Translations under genes and position numbers: made by a program
DNA from: Mycolicibacterium sp.
Lineage (GTDB): Bacteria; Actinomycetota; Actinomycetes; Mycobacteriales; Mycobacteriaceae
Length of the DNA stretch: 64,000 bases
Assembly (NCBI RefSeq): GCF_016462545.1
Contig: NZ_JAEMTA010000001.1
Location: forward strand, 506,668-570,667
Direction: 5' to 3'
Shown here: positions 25,199 through 33,409 of the stretch, piece after piece
Layout: each line of letters opens with the position of its first letter
Position numbering within the stretch: the stretch's first letter is position 1
The notes under the pieces: model-generated
Database searches by the model: none
Told to the model about the DNA's origin: nothing
What the model saw: the letters and a program-made list of their open reading frames with translations, nothing else

Positions 25199-26236
25199 GT
25201 GACGGATCTCAGGGACATCGGAACTGTCGGCCGGGTCGGGTCACCGCCCGAGATCAAGACGATCCGGCCGGTGCTCGTCTGGTCGGCCGTCGGCGCAGCG
25301 TGCATCGTCACGGCCGTGTACGTCTACACCTCGTGGATCGTCTCCGGCAATGCGACCCCTTCGGACCCCGGCCCCGACGCGATCCCCGGTGGCACCCGGT
25401 GGGCGATGACCGCCTTCCAAATCGCCTGCCCGATACTGGCTCTGGTCGCGATCGTCTACGTCGTGCGCAAGAGCCTGCGCGAGCGTCGACTGTGCGTCGA
25501 GGCCGCCGTCGTGATCGGGTCGACGATCGCATGGTGGCACGATCCACTGATCAATTGGTTCCAGCCGGTGCTGTTCTACAACGCGGGACTGGTCAACTTC
25601 GGGAACTGGATGGAGAACGTCCCCGGCTCGCTCAGTCCGGGCAGTCGGTTGATGGCCGAGCCGGTCTTGATGATCGGGATGATCTACGTCTGGATGCCCT
25701 TGGCCATGGGCAAGCTCGCCGGTTTTGCGATGCGCCGTGCGCGCCACCGTTGGCCGCTGCTCGGGCCGATTCGCACCTTCTGTGCCGGTTGGCTCGCGGT
25801 ATACGTCATCGAGTTTCCCCTCGAGATATTCGCGGTGCATCACGGCCTCGTCGCCTATCCGGCGTCCGTACCCGCGCTCACGCTCTGGGCCGGACAGACA
25901 GTTCAGATTCCGGTGTACGGGCCCATTCTCTGGTCGCTCGTCCTCAGCTCCAGCGGGGCGCTGATGTTCTTCCGCAACCGCATGGGACAGATCCGGGTGG
26001 AGGCCGGAGTGGAGACCCTGCAGTGGGCCGGAACCAAGGTGCGTGCGCTGCTGCGCGTGCTGGCGGTGACCGGCTTCCTGCACGTGGTGGCGATCGGCAT
26101 GTACGACCTGCCGGTCAACCTGGCCGGCCTGTACGCGGGACCGACCGACGTCTACCCGACGTATCTGCGCACGCAATACTGCGGGCCCGACACCCCGCGG
26201 CCGTGTCCCGATGGCACCCGCTTCGAGGATCCCTAA
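25199..26236 (+). CDS. AveC-like integral membrane protein, second copy
   Basis: A 345-residue membrane protein with seven or so hydrophobic segments (about residues 27-48, 70-92, 100-120, 160-182, 195-220, 235-258 and 280-305). It shares with the divergent neighbour the AWWHDPLINWFQP / VNFGNWMENVPG type of aromatic and acidic segments and an IPVYGPILWSLVLSS region. The C-terminus has a Cys pair (CGPDTPRPCPDG). Start GTG 25199 follows AAGGAGG. The similarity to AveC-type spirocyclases is my recognition and needs a profile search. The operator at 25150 sits in its promoter. Confidence 0.65.
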   Translation: MTDLRDIGTVGRVGSPPEIKTIRPVLVWSAVGAACIVTAVYVYTSWIVSGNATPSDPGPDAIPGGTRWAMTAFQIACPILALVAIVYVVRKSLRERRLCVEAAVVIGSTIAWWHDPLINWFQPVLFYNAGLVNFGNWMENVPGSLSPGSRLMAEPVLMIGMIYVWMPLAMGKLAGFAMRRARHRWPLLGPIRTFCAGWLAVYVIEFPLEIFAVHHGLVAYPASVPALTLWAGQTVQIPVYGPILWSLVLSSSGALMFFRNRMGQIRVEAGVETLQWAGTKVRALLRVLAVTGFLHVVAIGMYDLPVNLAGLYAGPTDVYPTYLRTQYCGPDTPRPCPDGTRFEDP

Positions 26237-26250
26237 CGGGGCCGGAAGTC

Positions 26251-26841
26251 CTACTTCAGGACGGCGGGCAGCGCCGCGAACTCTTGTCGAACGATGTCCT
26301 CCAATGCCCGACCGGGCGCAGCCAACCACTGGTCGAGCGCGCGCCCGACCAACAGCATTCCGACCGCGGCGAGCAGTCGGCACTCGTCGTCCGGTTTCGG
26401 TAGCCGCCGCCGCTCTGCGATCACCTTTGCGACAGTGTCGGCATTGGCGTCGTGGTTTCTGCGTTCGCGGCCGAGAAGTACCAGTGAGGATGCCACCGCT
26501 TCGTGGTACTGGGCGATGCGCTTGCGAATACGCTTGAGGCCCGGCGCGAGCACCGCGAACGAGTTGGCCATCGCCTCGAAGTCCGAGAGTTCCTCCGGCT
26601 GGGCGAGGTAGACCCCGCTGACGGCGTCGATGAAGTCGTACTCCCCGAAGAAGAGTACCGATTCCTTGGTGGGGAAGTAGCGGAAGTAGGTTCGCGGTGA
26701 GACGCCTGCGCTCGCCGCGATTTCGTCGGTGGTGGTGTCGTCATAGCCGTTGGCGCTGAACAGATTCAGCGCAGCCTCCAGTAGGGCGTTCCTGGTGCGG
26801 TCCGCGTGTTCGCTGCGTGGTGAACGATCGCCCCGTGCCAT
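26251..26841 (-). CDS. TetR family regulator, probable repressor of the palindrome regulon
   Basis: A 196-residue TetR protein with the helix-turn-helix at about residues 35-58 (TDEIAASAGVSPRTYFRYFP) and a normal-length helical C-terminal domain. Start ATG 26841 follows GAGGAGG. Its promoter region, shared with the divergent P450 gene, holds one TGRCAGTnnRCTGYCA palindrome, as expected for an autoregulated TetR repressor. It is the only single-domain TetR gene among the genes that carry this site, so it is the best candidate regulator. Ligand unknown. Confidence 0.92.
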   Translation of the reverse strand: MARGDRSPRSEHADRTRNALLEAALNLFSANGYDDTTTDEIAASAGVSPRTYFRYFPTKESVLFFGEYDFIDAVSGVYLAQPEELSDFEAMANSFAVLAPGLKRIRKRIAQYHEAVASSLVLLGRERRNHDANADTVAKVIAERRRLPKPDDECRLLAAVGMLLVGRALDQWLAAPGRALEDIVRQEFAALPAVLK

Positions 26842-26947
26842 CCGTCAAACCTCCTCGACCGTCTCGGCTGTCCCGACAGTACAACGATGGCAGCCCGCAC
26901 GGACCGTTGACACCGGCCTGGCCGCCGACGATAGTCGTCTTCAATAT

Positions 26948-26963
26948 GACAGTTCGCTGCCAA
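26948..26963. promoter_or_regulatory. Operator candidate TGACAGTTCGCTGCCA (site 2 of the shared palindrome)
   Basis: It matches TGRCAGTnnRCTGYCA in all fixed positions. It lies in the divergent gap between the TetR gene (start 26841) and the P450 gene (start 27007, 43 bases downstream of the site). Confidence 0.7.
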
Positions 26964-27006
26964 ACAACCGAATTGTCGCGCACTCGATCCGAAGGGACCC
27001 CACCCC

Positions 27007-28182
27007 ATGCCCGAGCTAGCCGCGAACGGGACCGCGAATATCAACGACCTACCGTTCGGCACCGATCGTTCCCGCGCCTGGCGGGAGTTGCGGGACGCGG
27101 GTGAGGCGGTCACCTCGGGCGAGGAAATCGTTCTGACCAGCGCCGAAGCCGTCGAGTTCGCGGCGAAGCACCCGTTGACGTTCTCGTCGGCGAAGGCCTT
27201 CGACGTGTTGGGCAGTCCGGTTCCGCTCGTTCCCATTGCGATCGATCCGCCAGACCACACACGGTTCCGCCGCATGCTGGACCCGTTCTTCAGTCCCAAG
27301 AAGATGGCCGAGCGAGAGTCCGACTTGCGCAGGCAGGCAGGCGAACTGATCGACGCGATCGTCGAGAAGGGCGAGTGTGAGCTGATGGCAGACCTCGCCA
27401 CTCCCTTCCCGTCACAGGTCTTCCTGACGCTGTTCGGGCTGCCCATGGCCGACCGAGACCGGTTGGTGCGCTGGAAGGATTCGATCCTGCAGTTCACCGA
27501 CCCGGGCAGCGGCGACCCGACGCCCGAGGTCCTCACGTATGCGCTGGAGTTGTTCACCTATCTCACCGAGCACATCGCCGAACGACGGACCGACAAGAGC
27601 GGCAGCGACATGCTCACGCAGCTGATCCACGACACCGGAGAGGGCGGTATGGATGACAACGAAATCCTCGGCCTGTGCTTCATGTTCGTACTGGCCGGAC
27701 TCGACACCGTGACCTCGGCCGTCGGCTTCTCGTTGGCCAAGCTTGCCGCCGACGCTGGTCTTCGGGATCGGATCAGCAATGATTTCTCTCTGATTCCGGC
27801 GTTCATCGAAGAGATCCTTCGTGTCGACGGACCCGTTCCGTTCGCCCCGCGGGTGACCACCGAGGAGGTCGAGGTCGCCGGTCGGGTAGTGCCGAAGGGC
27901 ACCAGGGTGATGCTCAGCTACGGCAGCGCAGACCGCGATCCGCGGCGCTACGCGGACGCCGATGCGGTCCGCCTCGACGAGAAGGCCGTGCACTTCGCCT
28001 TCGGGCGCGGGCCGCACCGTTGCCTCGGATCCCATCTCGCGCGTCTGGAACTGCGACTCGTACTCGAGGAGTGGCACACTCGCATCCCGACGTACACGCT
28101 GGCGGGCGACGAGCCGCAGGTGCCGTGGCCGACGGGAACCATGGGGCTGCAGTCCGTGCCGCTGAAGATCAACGCTCCGTAG
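27007..28182 (+). CDS. Cytochrome P450 monooxygenase
   Basis: A complete 391-residue P450. Seen: helix [10 protein letters not shown] (about residue 230), ExxR in EEILRVDG, and the heme loop [14 protein letters not shown] with Cys near residue 339. Start ATG 27007 with AAGGGAC upstream. It resembles the partial P450 at the left edge of the window, which has Asp in place of the ExxR Glu; here the Glu is present. It is divergent from the TetR gene, carries the shared palindrome in its promoter, and ends six bases from the convergent LLM gene. It probably starts the attack on the pathway substrate. Confidence 0.95.
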   Translation: MPELAANGTANINDLPFGTDRSRAWRELRDAGEAVTSGEEIVLTSAEAVEFAAKHPLTFSSAKAFDVLGSPVPLVPIAIDPPDHTRFRRMLDPFFSPKKMAERESDLRRQAGELIDAIVEKGECELMADLATPFPSQVFLTLFGLPMADRDRLVRWKDSILQFTDPGSGDPTPEVLTYALELFTYLTEHIAERRTDKSGSDMLTQLIHDTGEGGMDDNEILGLCFMFVLAGLDTVTSAVGFSLAKLAADAGLRDRISNDFSLIPAFIEEILRVDGPVPFAPRVTTEEVEVAGRVVPKGTRVMLSYGSADRDPRRYADADAVRLDEKAVHFAFGRGPHRCLGSHLARLELRLVLEEWHTRIPTYTLAGDEPQVPWPTGTMGLQSVPLKINAP

Positions 28183-28187
28183 CCAAT

Positions 28188-29108
28188 TCAGCTCACGTGG
28201 GGGATGATCTCCTCCGCGACCCAGTGCAGGTGTTCGAGGTAGGCGTTGAAGTCATCGAGTGGGGGCGGGTTCACCCAGGTGTCGGTGACGCCCAGGGCGG
28301 CGAGGCGACCGCAGTCGTCGATGACCTGCTGCGCGCTCTGGCCGAACTGTGCGCCCGCGTCGTCGACGATCGCGTGTTCCTGACCGATCGACAGCACCGC
28401 CAGGCTGTAGAACAGCGAGAACGGACGACCGTCGTACCCGGGTTGCGAGCGCAGGTAGTCCATCTTGGCCGGCAACTGCTCGGGCCTCGTCAGCCACGGA
28501 GCCCAGCCGTCCCCGAATCGCGCCGCGCGACGAAGCACTGCGTCCGCATCACCGCCCATCCACACGGTGGGCCGCGGCTGGCTGATCGGCTTGGGGCCGA
28601 ATGCGACATGGTCGAACTTCACGAACTCGCCGTCGAAGCTGGGTGAGTTGCTGATCCACAACTCGTACATCGCCGCGAGGCACTCATCAGCGATTCGGCC
28701 GCGCTTGGCGAACGGCACGCCGATCGCGTCGTACTCCTCCCTCAGCCAGCCCACCCCGACGGTGACCTGGGCACGGCCACCGCTGAGCCAGTCCAGGGTC
28801 GCGATCGACTTCGCGGCGATGACGGGATCGTGCAGGGGAAGGACGGTGACCATCGAGCCCACGGTGATCGTCGAGGTCGCGCCTGCGACGAAGGCCTGCG
28901 CTGTCGTCGCATCGAAGTAGTGGTTTCCCGATAGTTCGAGATGTGTTGTCGGCGTGAGGAAGTGCTCAGGCAGGAAGACCATCGAGAAGCCTAATTGCTC
29001 GGCGCGTTGGGCGACGGCTGCGATGTCGTTCCCGCTGAGATGGTGTTCCCACGGCTGCGTGAGTGCTGCGACGTGCATGCAGTTGGGAAGGTAGACGGCG
29101 AAACGCAT
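28188..29108 (-). CDS. LLM-class F420-dependent oxidoreductase
   Basis: A 306-residue TIM-barrel luciferase-like protein. Family signs: MRFAVYLPN, VFLPEHFLTP, MVTVLPLHDPVIAAKSIATL, TVGVGWLREEYDAIGVPF and PTVWMGGDADAVLRRAA. It probably uses F420 in a redox step. ATG 29108 is chosen because of AAGGACG upstream; the frame is open 45 bases further but only through the operator region. It is divergent from the EthD-like/FadE/Ltp operon and shares two operator copies with it. Confidence 0.9.
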   Translation of the reverse strand: MRFAVYLPNCMHVAALTQPWEHHLSGNDIAAVAQRAEQLGFSMVFLPEHFLTPTTHLELSGNHYFDATTAQAFVAGATSTITVGSMVTVLPLHDPVIAAKSIATLDWLSGGRAQVTVGVGWLREEYDAIGVPFAKRGRIADECLAAMYELWISNSPSFDGEFVKFDHVAFGPKPISQPRPTVWMGGDADAVLRRAARFGDGWAPWLTRPEQLPAKMDYLRSQPGYDGRPFSLFYSLAVLSIGQEHAIVDDAGAQFGQSAQQVIDDCGRLAALGVTDTWVNPPPLDDFNAYLEHLHWVAEEIIPHVS

Positions 29109-29142
29109 CAGACGTCCTTCGGTTCGACGGTGTTCCTCAGTA

Positions 29143-29158
29143 TGGCAGTGCACTGTCA
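29143..29158. promoter_or_regulatory. Operator candidate TGGCAGTGCACTGTCA (site 3 of the shared palindrome)
   Basis: It matches TGRCAGTnnRCTGYCA in all fixed positions and lies 34 bases before the LLM gene start (29108). Site 4 is 20 bases away, so the two could be bound together on roughly the same face of the DNA. Confidence 0.7.
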
Positions 29159-29178
29159 GACGTCAACGACATTGACTG

Positions 29179-29194
29179 TGACAGTGGACTGTCA
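29179..29194. promoter_or_regulatory. Operator candidate TGACAGTGGACTGTCA (site 4, perfect palindrome)
   Basis: It is a perfect inverted repeat with seven-base arms, TGACAGT and ACTGTCA. It lies 42 bases before the GTG start of the EthD-like gene at 29237. Flanking TGACTG and ACTGTGAC add partial extra half-sites. This is the best copy of the regulon palindrome. Confidence 0.75.
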
Positions 29195-29236
29195 TACTGT
29201 GACGGACGACTCTGGTACTAGAGAAGGGCGTGCCGC

Positions 29237-29602
29237 GTGGCCTCAAACTTGTTCATTGCCTCCACCAACCCGATCGAGGGCACAGATGACGCCTTCAACG
29301 AGTGGTACGACTCGACACACGTGCCGGAGGTACTCGCCGTTCCGGGAGTCGTTGCCGCGCAGCGCTACGACATCTCGGAACTGAAGGTCCCCGAGGACGA
29401 GGACCTGCCCGCGCAGCTGCCGCCGCCGACGCACCGGTACATGGTGATCTACGAGTTGGACGACGAACCCGACGTGGTCATGGCCGAGTTCCTCAAGCGG
29501 GTCATGGCGGGCTCGCTGTCACTCGGCGAATGGATCGACCTCACCACGGTGGCGCTGACCGGCTGGACGCCGCGCGGCGACCGCGTGTCGGCGCAGGGGT
29601 AG
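29237..29602 (+). CDS. Small EthD/dimeric alpha-beta barrel-like protein
   Basis: A 121-residue protein with ASTNPIEGTDDAFNEWYDST, HVPEVLAVPGVVAAQRYD and a HRYMVIYELD strand, typical of dimeric ferredoxin-like (EthD, DUF4286-like) folds. Such proteins often assist P450 or hydroxylase pathways, though catalysis is rarely shown. Start GTG 29237 with GAAGGG upstream. It is the first gene of an operon with fused FadE, Ltp2-like protein and DUF35 protein, and is controlled by sites 3 and 4. Confidence 0.8.
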   Translation: MASNLFIASTNPIEGTDDAFNEWYDSTHVPEVLAVPGVVAAQRYDISELKVPEDEDLPAQLPPPTHRYMVIYELDDEPDVVMAEFLKRVMAGSLSLGEWIDLTTVALTGWTPRGDRVSAQG

Positions 29603-29609
29603 GACCCGC

Positions 29610-31778
29610 ATGGCGCTGGCAATAACCGAAGATCATCGCGCGCTGGCTGATGTCGCCAAGTCCGTGGTGGCGGGCCGCGGCGGACCCGGCACCGCGCGCC
29701 GCATTCTGCTCGACGCCGACGTCGACGCCCGGTGGTGGGAGAACGACGGTCTGTGGAAGGAAGTCGTCTCGACCGGTTGGCTCGGTCTGCATGTTGCCGA
29801 GAGGTTCGGAGGCGAGGGTTACCACCTTCCCGAGCTGACCGTCGTGCTGGAACAACTCGGGCGCGCCGCGATCGGTGGACCGTTCCTTCCCACGGTGGCG
29901 GTATCCGCCGTGATCACCGAGATCGGCACTGACGAGCAGCGTGAACGGTGGCTGCCACGGCTCGTATCGGGTGATGCCGTTGCCGCCATCGGCCTGAACA
30001 GCGCTGCCACGCTGACTGGTTCCACCATTAGCGCCACGGCCGTGCCGACGTTGGGCGAACGCGCCGCCGACCTGTTCCTGCTTCCCGTCGGCGAGGATCT
30101 GGTGCTCGTCGAGGCCGGCGCCGGGGTACACGCGACACGCACCGACTCGGTGGACCAGCTGCTGCGTCCCATCACCGTCCTCGACCTATCGGGCGCACCC
30201 GTCGTCGAGGTCTTCACCGGGTCGGCCCCCGTCGCCGCGCGGCTCCTGCGGTTGTTGGCATGCGCTGAGGCAGTCGGCGGATTGGGCGCCTGCACCGAGA
30301 TGGCCACCGCCTACGCCGCCACACGCGAACAGTTCGGCAGGCCCATCGGCTCCTTTCAGTCGGTGAAGCACCACTGCGCGAACATGCTCGTCGACACCGA
30401 GCTCGCCGTCGCGGCCGCCTGGGACGCGGCCCGCGCGGTCGGCGCGGAGGCAGAGCTCGCGGTCACGATGGCGGCCGGCCACGTCCTGCCCGCCTACCAA
30501 CGAGTCGCACTGCAGAACGTGCAGGTGCACGGTGGCATCGGCTACACCTGGGAGCACGACGCCCATCTCTACATCCGGCGCGCCACGGTGCTGCTGGCGT
30601 TCGCCGGTGATCAGGATGCACTTCGGGATCTGGTGATCACGCTGCAGAGTGACGGCGCTCGCCGGCGCAACACCGTAGATCTGCCCGAGGATGCCGAGCA
30701 GTACCGACAGGCCGCCTTGGACTTCCGCTCCGAACTGGAGGCGGCCGATGAGACGGACCGCCAAAGACTTTGGGCGCGAGGCGGTTACCTGCAACCTCAC
30801 TGGCCTGTCCCGTACGGACGAGCCGCCGACAGTGTGGAGCAGCTCATCATCGAGGACGCCCTGAACGGTCTCGAAAAGCCCAGCCTCGGCCTCGGTGAGT
30901 GGGTCGTGCCCACCCTGTTGCAGCACGGCAGCCCCGAGCAGGTCGAGCGGCTGCTGTGGCCCAGCCTGGAGGGTGAGCTGCGATGGTGTCAGCTGTTCAG
31001 TGAGCCCGGCGCCGGCTCGGACGCGGCAGCCGTCGCCACCAGGGCCAGCCGAGTAGCCGGTGGCTGGCGACTGAACGGCCAGAAGGTGTGGACCAGCGAC
31101 GCGATGAACTGCCAGCGCGGGCTGGCCACCGTGCGCACGAACCCTCAGGTCGCCAAGCACAAGGGCATCACGACTATGGTCATCGACCTGTCCGACCCCG
31201 CCGTCGAGATCCGACCGCTCACCGAGATCACCGGTGAGACCCTCTTCAACGAGGTGTTCTTCAACGATGTGTTCGTCTCGGACGAGGACGTGGTCGGCGC
31301 CGTCGACGCGGGTTGGTCCGTCGCGATGGCAGCCTTCGGCAATGAACGGGTATCGATCGGCGGCGGTTCGGTCACCATGACCGCCGACGTGCTCATCGAC
31401 CTGCTGGCCAGGCACCGCGCCGGCGACACCGGACTGGCCCGCGACGTGGGCGCGTTGCTCATCGAGGCCTACACGCTGGCCGCCCTCAACCTGCGGCAGG
31501 CGGCCCGTGCGGTATTCGACGCCGGTGCGGGTATCGAAGGCAACATCGCCAAGCTCTTTGGAGCCGAGCACGCCCAGCGCGTCGCCGAACTCGGTGTGCG
31601 CCTTGCGAGCCGGGCGATCCTGGTTGGCGAAGAACCCGAGGTGGTGCACGACTACCTGTTCAGCCGGTGCCTCACCATTGCGGGCGGCACGTCGGAGATC
31701 GTCAGAAACCTGGTCGCCGAACGGATTCTGGGGCTACCGCGTGACCCCGCCCCCAACAAGATCGGAGCATCGGCATGA
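29610..31778 (+). CDS. Fused two-domain acyl-CoA dehydrogenase (FadE34-like)
   Basis: A 722-residue protein that joins two acyl-CoA dehydrogenase folds. The N-terminal unit (about 1-345) has GWLGLHVAERFGGEGY, TREQFGRPIGSFQSVKHHCA and QVHGGIGYTWEHDAHLYIRR. The C-terminal unit (about 360-710) has CQLFSEPGAGSDAAAVATRA, NGQKVWTSDA and CLTIAGGTSEIVRN. M. tuberculosis FadE34 has the same length and layout and dehydrogenates cholesterol side-chain CoA thioesters; most other side-chain enzymes are alpha2-beta2 from two genes. Start ATG 29610. It is coupled to the Ltp-like gene by ATGA. A sterol-like or branched acyl-CoA substrate is likely. Confidence 0.93.
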   Translation: MALAITEDHRALADVAKSVVAGRGGPGTARRILLDADVDARWWENDGLWKEVVSTGWLGLHVAERFGGEGYHLPELTVVLEQLGRAAIGGPFLPTVAVSAVITEIGTDEQRERWLPRLVSGDAVAAIGLNSAATLTGSTISATAVPTLGERAADLFLLPVGEDLVLVEAGAGVHATRTDSVDQLLRPITVLDLSGAPVVEVFTGSAPVAARLLRLLACAEAVGGLGACTEMATAYAATREQFGRPIGSFQSVKHHCANMLVDTELAVAAAWDAARAVGAEAELAVTMAAGHVLPAYQRVALQNVQVHGGIGYTWEHDAHLYIRRATVLLAFAGDQDALRDLVITLQSDGARRRNTVDLPEDAEQYRQAALDFRSELEAADETDRQRLWARGGYLQPHWPVPYGRAADSVEQLIIEDALNGLEKPSLGLGEWVVPTLLQHGSPEQVERLLWPSLEGELRWCQLFSEPGAGSDAAAVATRASRVAGGWRLNGQKVWTSDAMNCQRGLATVRTNPQVAKHKGITTMVIDLSDPAVEIRPLTEITGETLFNEVFFNDVFVSDEDVVGAVDAGWSVAMAAFGNERVSIGGGSVTMTADVLIDLLARHRAGDTGLARDVGALLIEAYTLAALNLRQAARAVFDAGAGIEGNIAKLFGAEHAQRVAELGVRLASRAILVGEEPEVVHDYLFSRCLTIAGGTSEIVRNLVAERILGLPRDPAPNKIGASA

Positions 31779-32911
31779 CCTGTGCCGTCGTCGGAATCGG
31801 GCGAACGACCTACTCGAAGAGTTCCGGCCGAACCACCCGGGGCATGGCGGTCGCCGCGTGTCGCGACGCCATCGCTGACGCCGGCCTGACCACGGCCGAC
31901 GTCGACGGCATCTGCACCTTCATGGCCAACGACTCGGAGCAGCCCATCTTCGTCGGCTGGGCGCTGGGCATCGAAGAGTTGGCCTGGGCCAATGCGATGT
32001 ACGGCGGTGGGAACCTGGTGGCGGACCAGATCGCCACGGCTGCCGCGGTGATCGAGGCGGGCATGTGCAAGGCGGTGCTCGTCTATCGTTCGCTCAACGG
32101 CCGCTCCGGGTATCGCTTCGGTCACATCGAGGGCCCGATGCAGGTGCCGCACCACGACCAGTTCGACACGGCATCGGGCTTCATGGTGCCGCCGCAGTGG
32201 TTCGCCATGTGGGCCCGCCGTCATCAACACGAATACGGCTCCACTGCAGAGGATCTGGGACAGATCGCGATCACCCAGCGCACGCATGCCGGTCCCAACG
32301 AGCACGCGCTACGACGCGAACCCCTGTCCATGGACGACTATCTCGCGTCGCGGTGGATCAACGAGCCGTTCCGGGTCCTGGACTGCACGTCGGAGGTCGA
32401 CGGTGCCGTCGCGATCCTGATCACCGGTGAGGACATCGCCCGCAACTGCAAACAGGATCCGATGTGGTTGGTCGGATCCTCGAACTCGCAGGGCGGGGCG
32501 GGGTGGACCGAGTGGGCGGATCCGACCGAGATGTATTCGCAGACAGCGGGTCCGAAGATTTGGGAGAAGACCGGTCTGACCCCGGCCGACATGGACCTGG
32601 CCTGCATGTACGACTGCTTCACCTACACCGTCATGGCCACCATGGAGGGTTTCGGCTTCTGCGAGAAGGGTGAGGTCGGCAAGTACTTCTCCACCGGCCG
32701 GGCGACCTATGGCGGCGACGTCGTGGTGAACCCGCACGGTGGACTGCTGTCCGAGGGTTACATCCACGGCCTCAATCACCACTACGAAGCGGCGTTGCAA
32801 CTGCGCCATGCCGCCGGCGTCCGGCAGGTGGACGACGCGCAGTTGGCTCTCGTCACCGCGGGCGGTGGACCGTTTGGCGGAGCCAACGTCTATAGCAGGG
32901 AGAAGCCATGA
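31775..32911 (+). CDS. Ltp2-like thiolase-fold aldolase
   Basis: A 378-residue thiolase-fold lipid transfer protein. The position where thiolases carry the nucleophilic Cys (the stretch before DQIATAAAVIEAG) reads AMYGGGNLVA with no Cys, so it is not a thiolase. In Ltp2-type retro-aldolases Tyr residues are used; candidates are in CMYDCFTYTV and the HHYEAALQL region. Such enzymes cut 17-hydroxy steroid or similar beta-hydroxyacyl-CoA side chains together with a DUF35 partner. Its start overlaps the FadE stop and its stop overlaps the DUF35 start (both ATGA). Confidence 0.9.
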   Translation: MTCAVVGIGRTTYSKSSGRTTRGMAVAACRDAIADAGLTTADVDGICTFMANDSEQPIFVGWALGIEELAWANAMYGGGNLVADQIATAAAVIEAGMCKAVLVYRSLNGRSGYRFGHIEGPMQVPHHDQFDTASGFMVPPQWFAMWARRHQHEYGSTAEDLGQIAITQRTHAGPNEHALRREPLSMDDYLASRWINEPFRVLDCTSEVDGAVAILITGEDIARNCKQDPMWLVGSSNSQGGAGWTEWADPTEMYSQTAGPKIWEKTGLTPADMDLACMYDCFTYTVMATMEGFGFCEKGEVGKYFSTGRATYGGDVVVNPHGGLLSEGYIHGLNHHYEAALQLRHAAGVRQVDDAQLALVTAGGGPFGGANVYSREKP

Positions 32912-33321
32912 GCACCGCACTGCTGCCGCCGATTCCGGTTCCAGACCCCGATACCGCGCCGTATTGGGAGGGTCTCAAGGACGGCAAGCTGATGCTGTGC
33001 CGCTGCGACGACACGCAGAAGTGGATCCACCCCCCATTGGAGCGCAGCCGATACACCGGTGGCCCGGTGCACTTCGAAGAGGTCAGCGGCAAGGGCACCA
33101 TCTACAGCTACATCGTGGTGCGACAGGCGTTGGTACCCGGGCGGATACCGCCGTACGTCGTCGGACTGATCGAGCTGGCCGAGCAACCGGGTCTGCGGAT
33201 CAACGCCGTGGTCGACGTCGATCCCGCCGACGTCCGGATCGGGCAGCAGGTCGAACTGCGCATCGTCGATCTCGGGGAAAGCGGCTACCGCATACCGGAA
33301 TTCGTGGTCACTTCTCTCTGA
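32908..33321 (+). CDS. DUF35 OB-fold protein with degenerate zinc ribbon, Ltp partner
   Basis: A 137-residue ChsH2/DUF35-type protein. The OB domain is intact (GKGTIYSYIVV, PYVVGLIELAEQPGLR), but the zinc ribbon has only CRCDD and then KWIHPPLERSRY with no second Cys pair, so zinc binding is probably lost. ATG 32908 overlaps the Ltp-like stop (ATGA), which supports a 1:1 complex with the aldolase. It ends at the hairpin between convergent genes. Confidence 0.88.
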   Translation: MSTALLPPIPVPDPDTAPYWEGLKDGKLMLCRCDDTQKWIHPPLERSRYTGGPVHFEEVSGKGTIYSYIVVRQALVPGRIPPYVVGLIELAEQPGLRINAVVDVDPADVRIGQQVELRIVDLGESGYRIPEFVVTSL

Positions 33322-33330
33322 GGCCTTCGT

Positions 33331-33390
33331 GCGAGCGTGCGCAGAATGCCGAAAGTTCACGGCGCGTCGCGCGCAGACACGCACGCTCGC
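33331..33390. repeat. Long palindromic element between convergent genes, dispersed repeat or terminator
   Basis: GCGAGCGTGCG (33331-33341) pairs perfectly with CGCACGCTCGC (33380-33390) across a 38-base loop that contains the sub-palindrome GTCGCGCGCAGAC-like GC-rich core. It lies in the 88-base gap between the ends of two convergent DUF35 genes. I have seen very similar hairpins in other fast-growing mycobacteria from memory, so a dispersed family is likely but unproved here. Confidence 0.6.
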
Positions 33391-33409
33391 GCGAGATGGG
33401 CGAGGCGAG

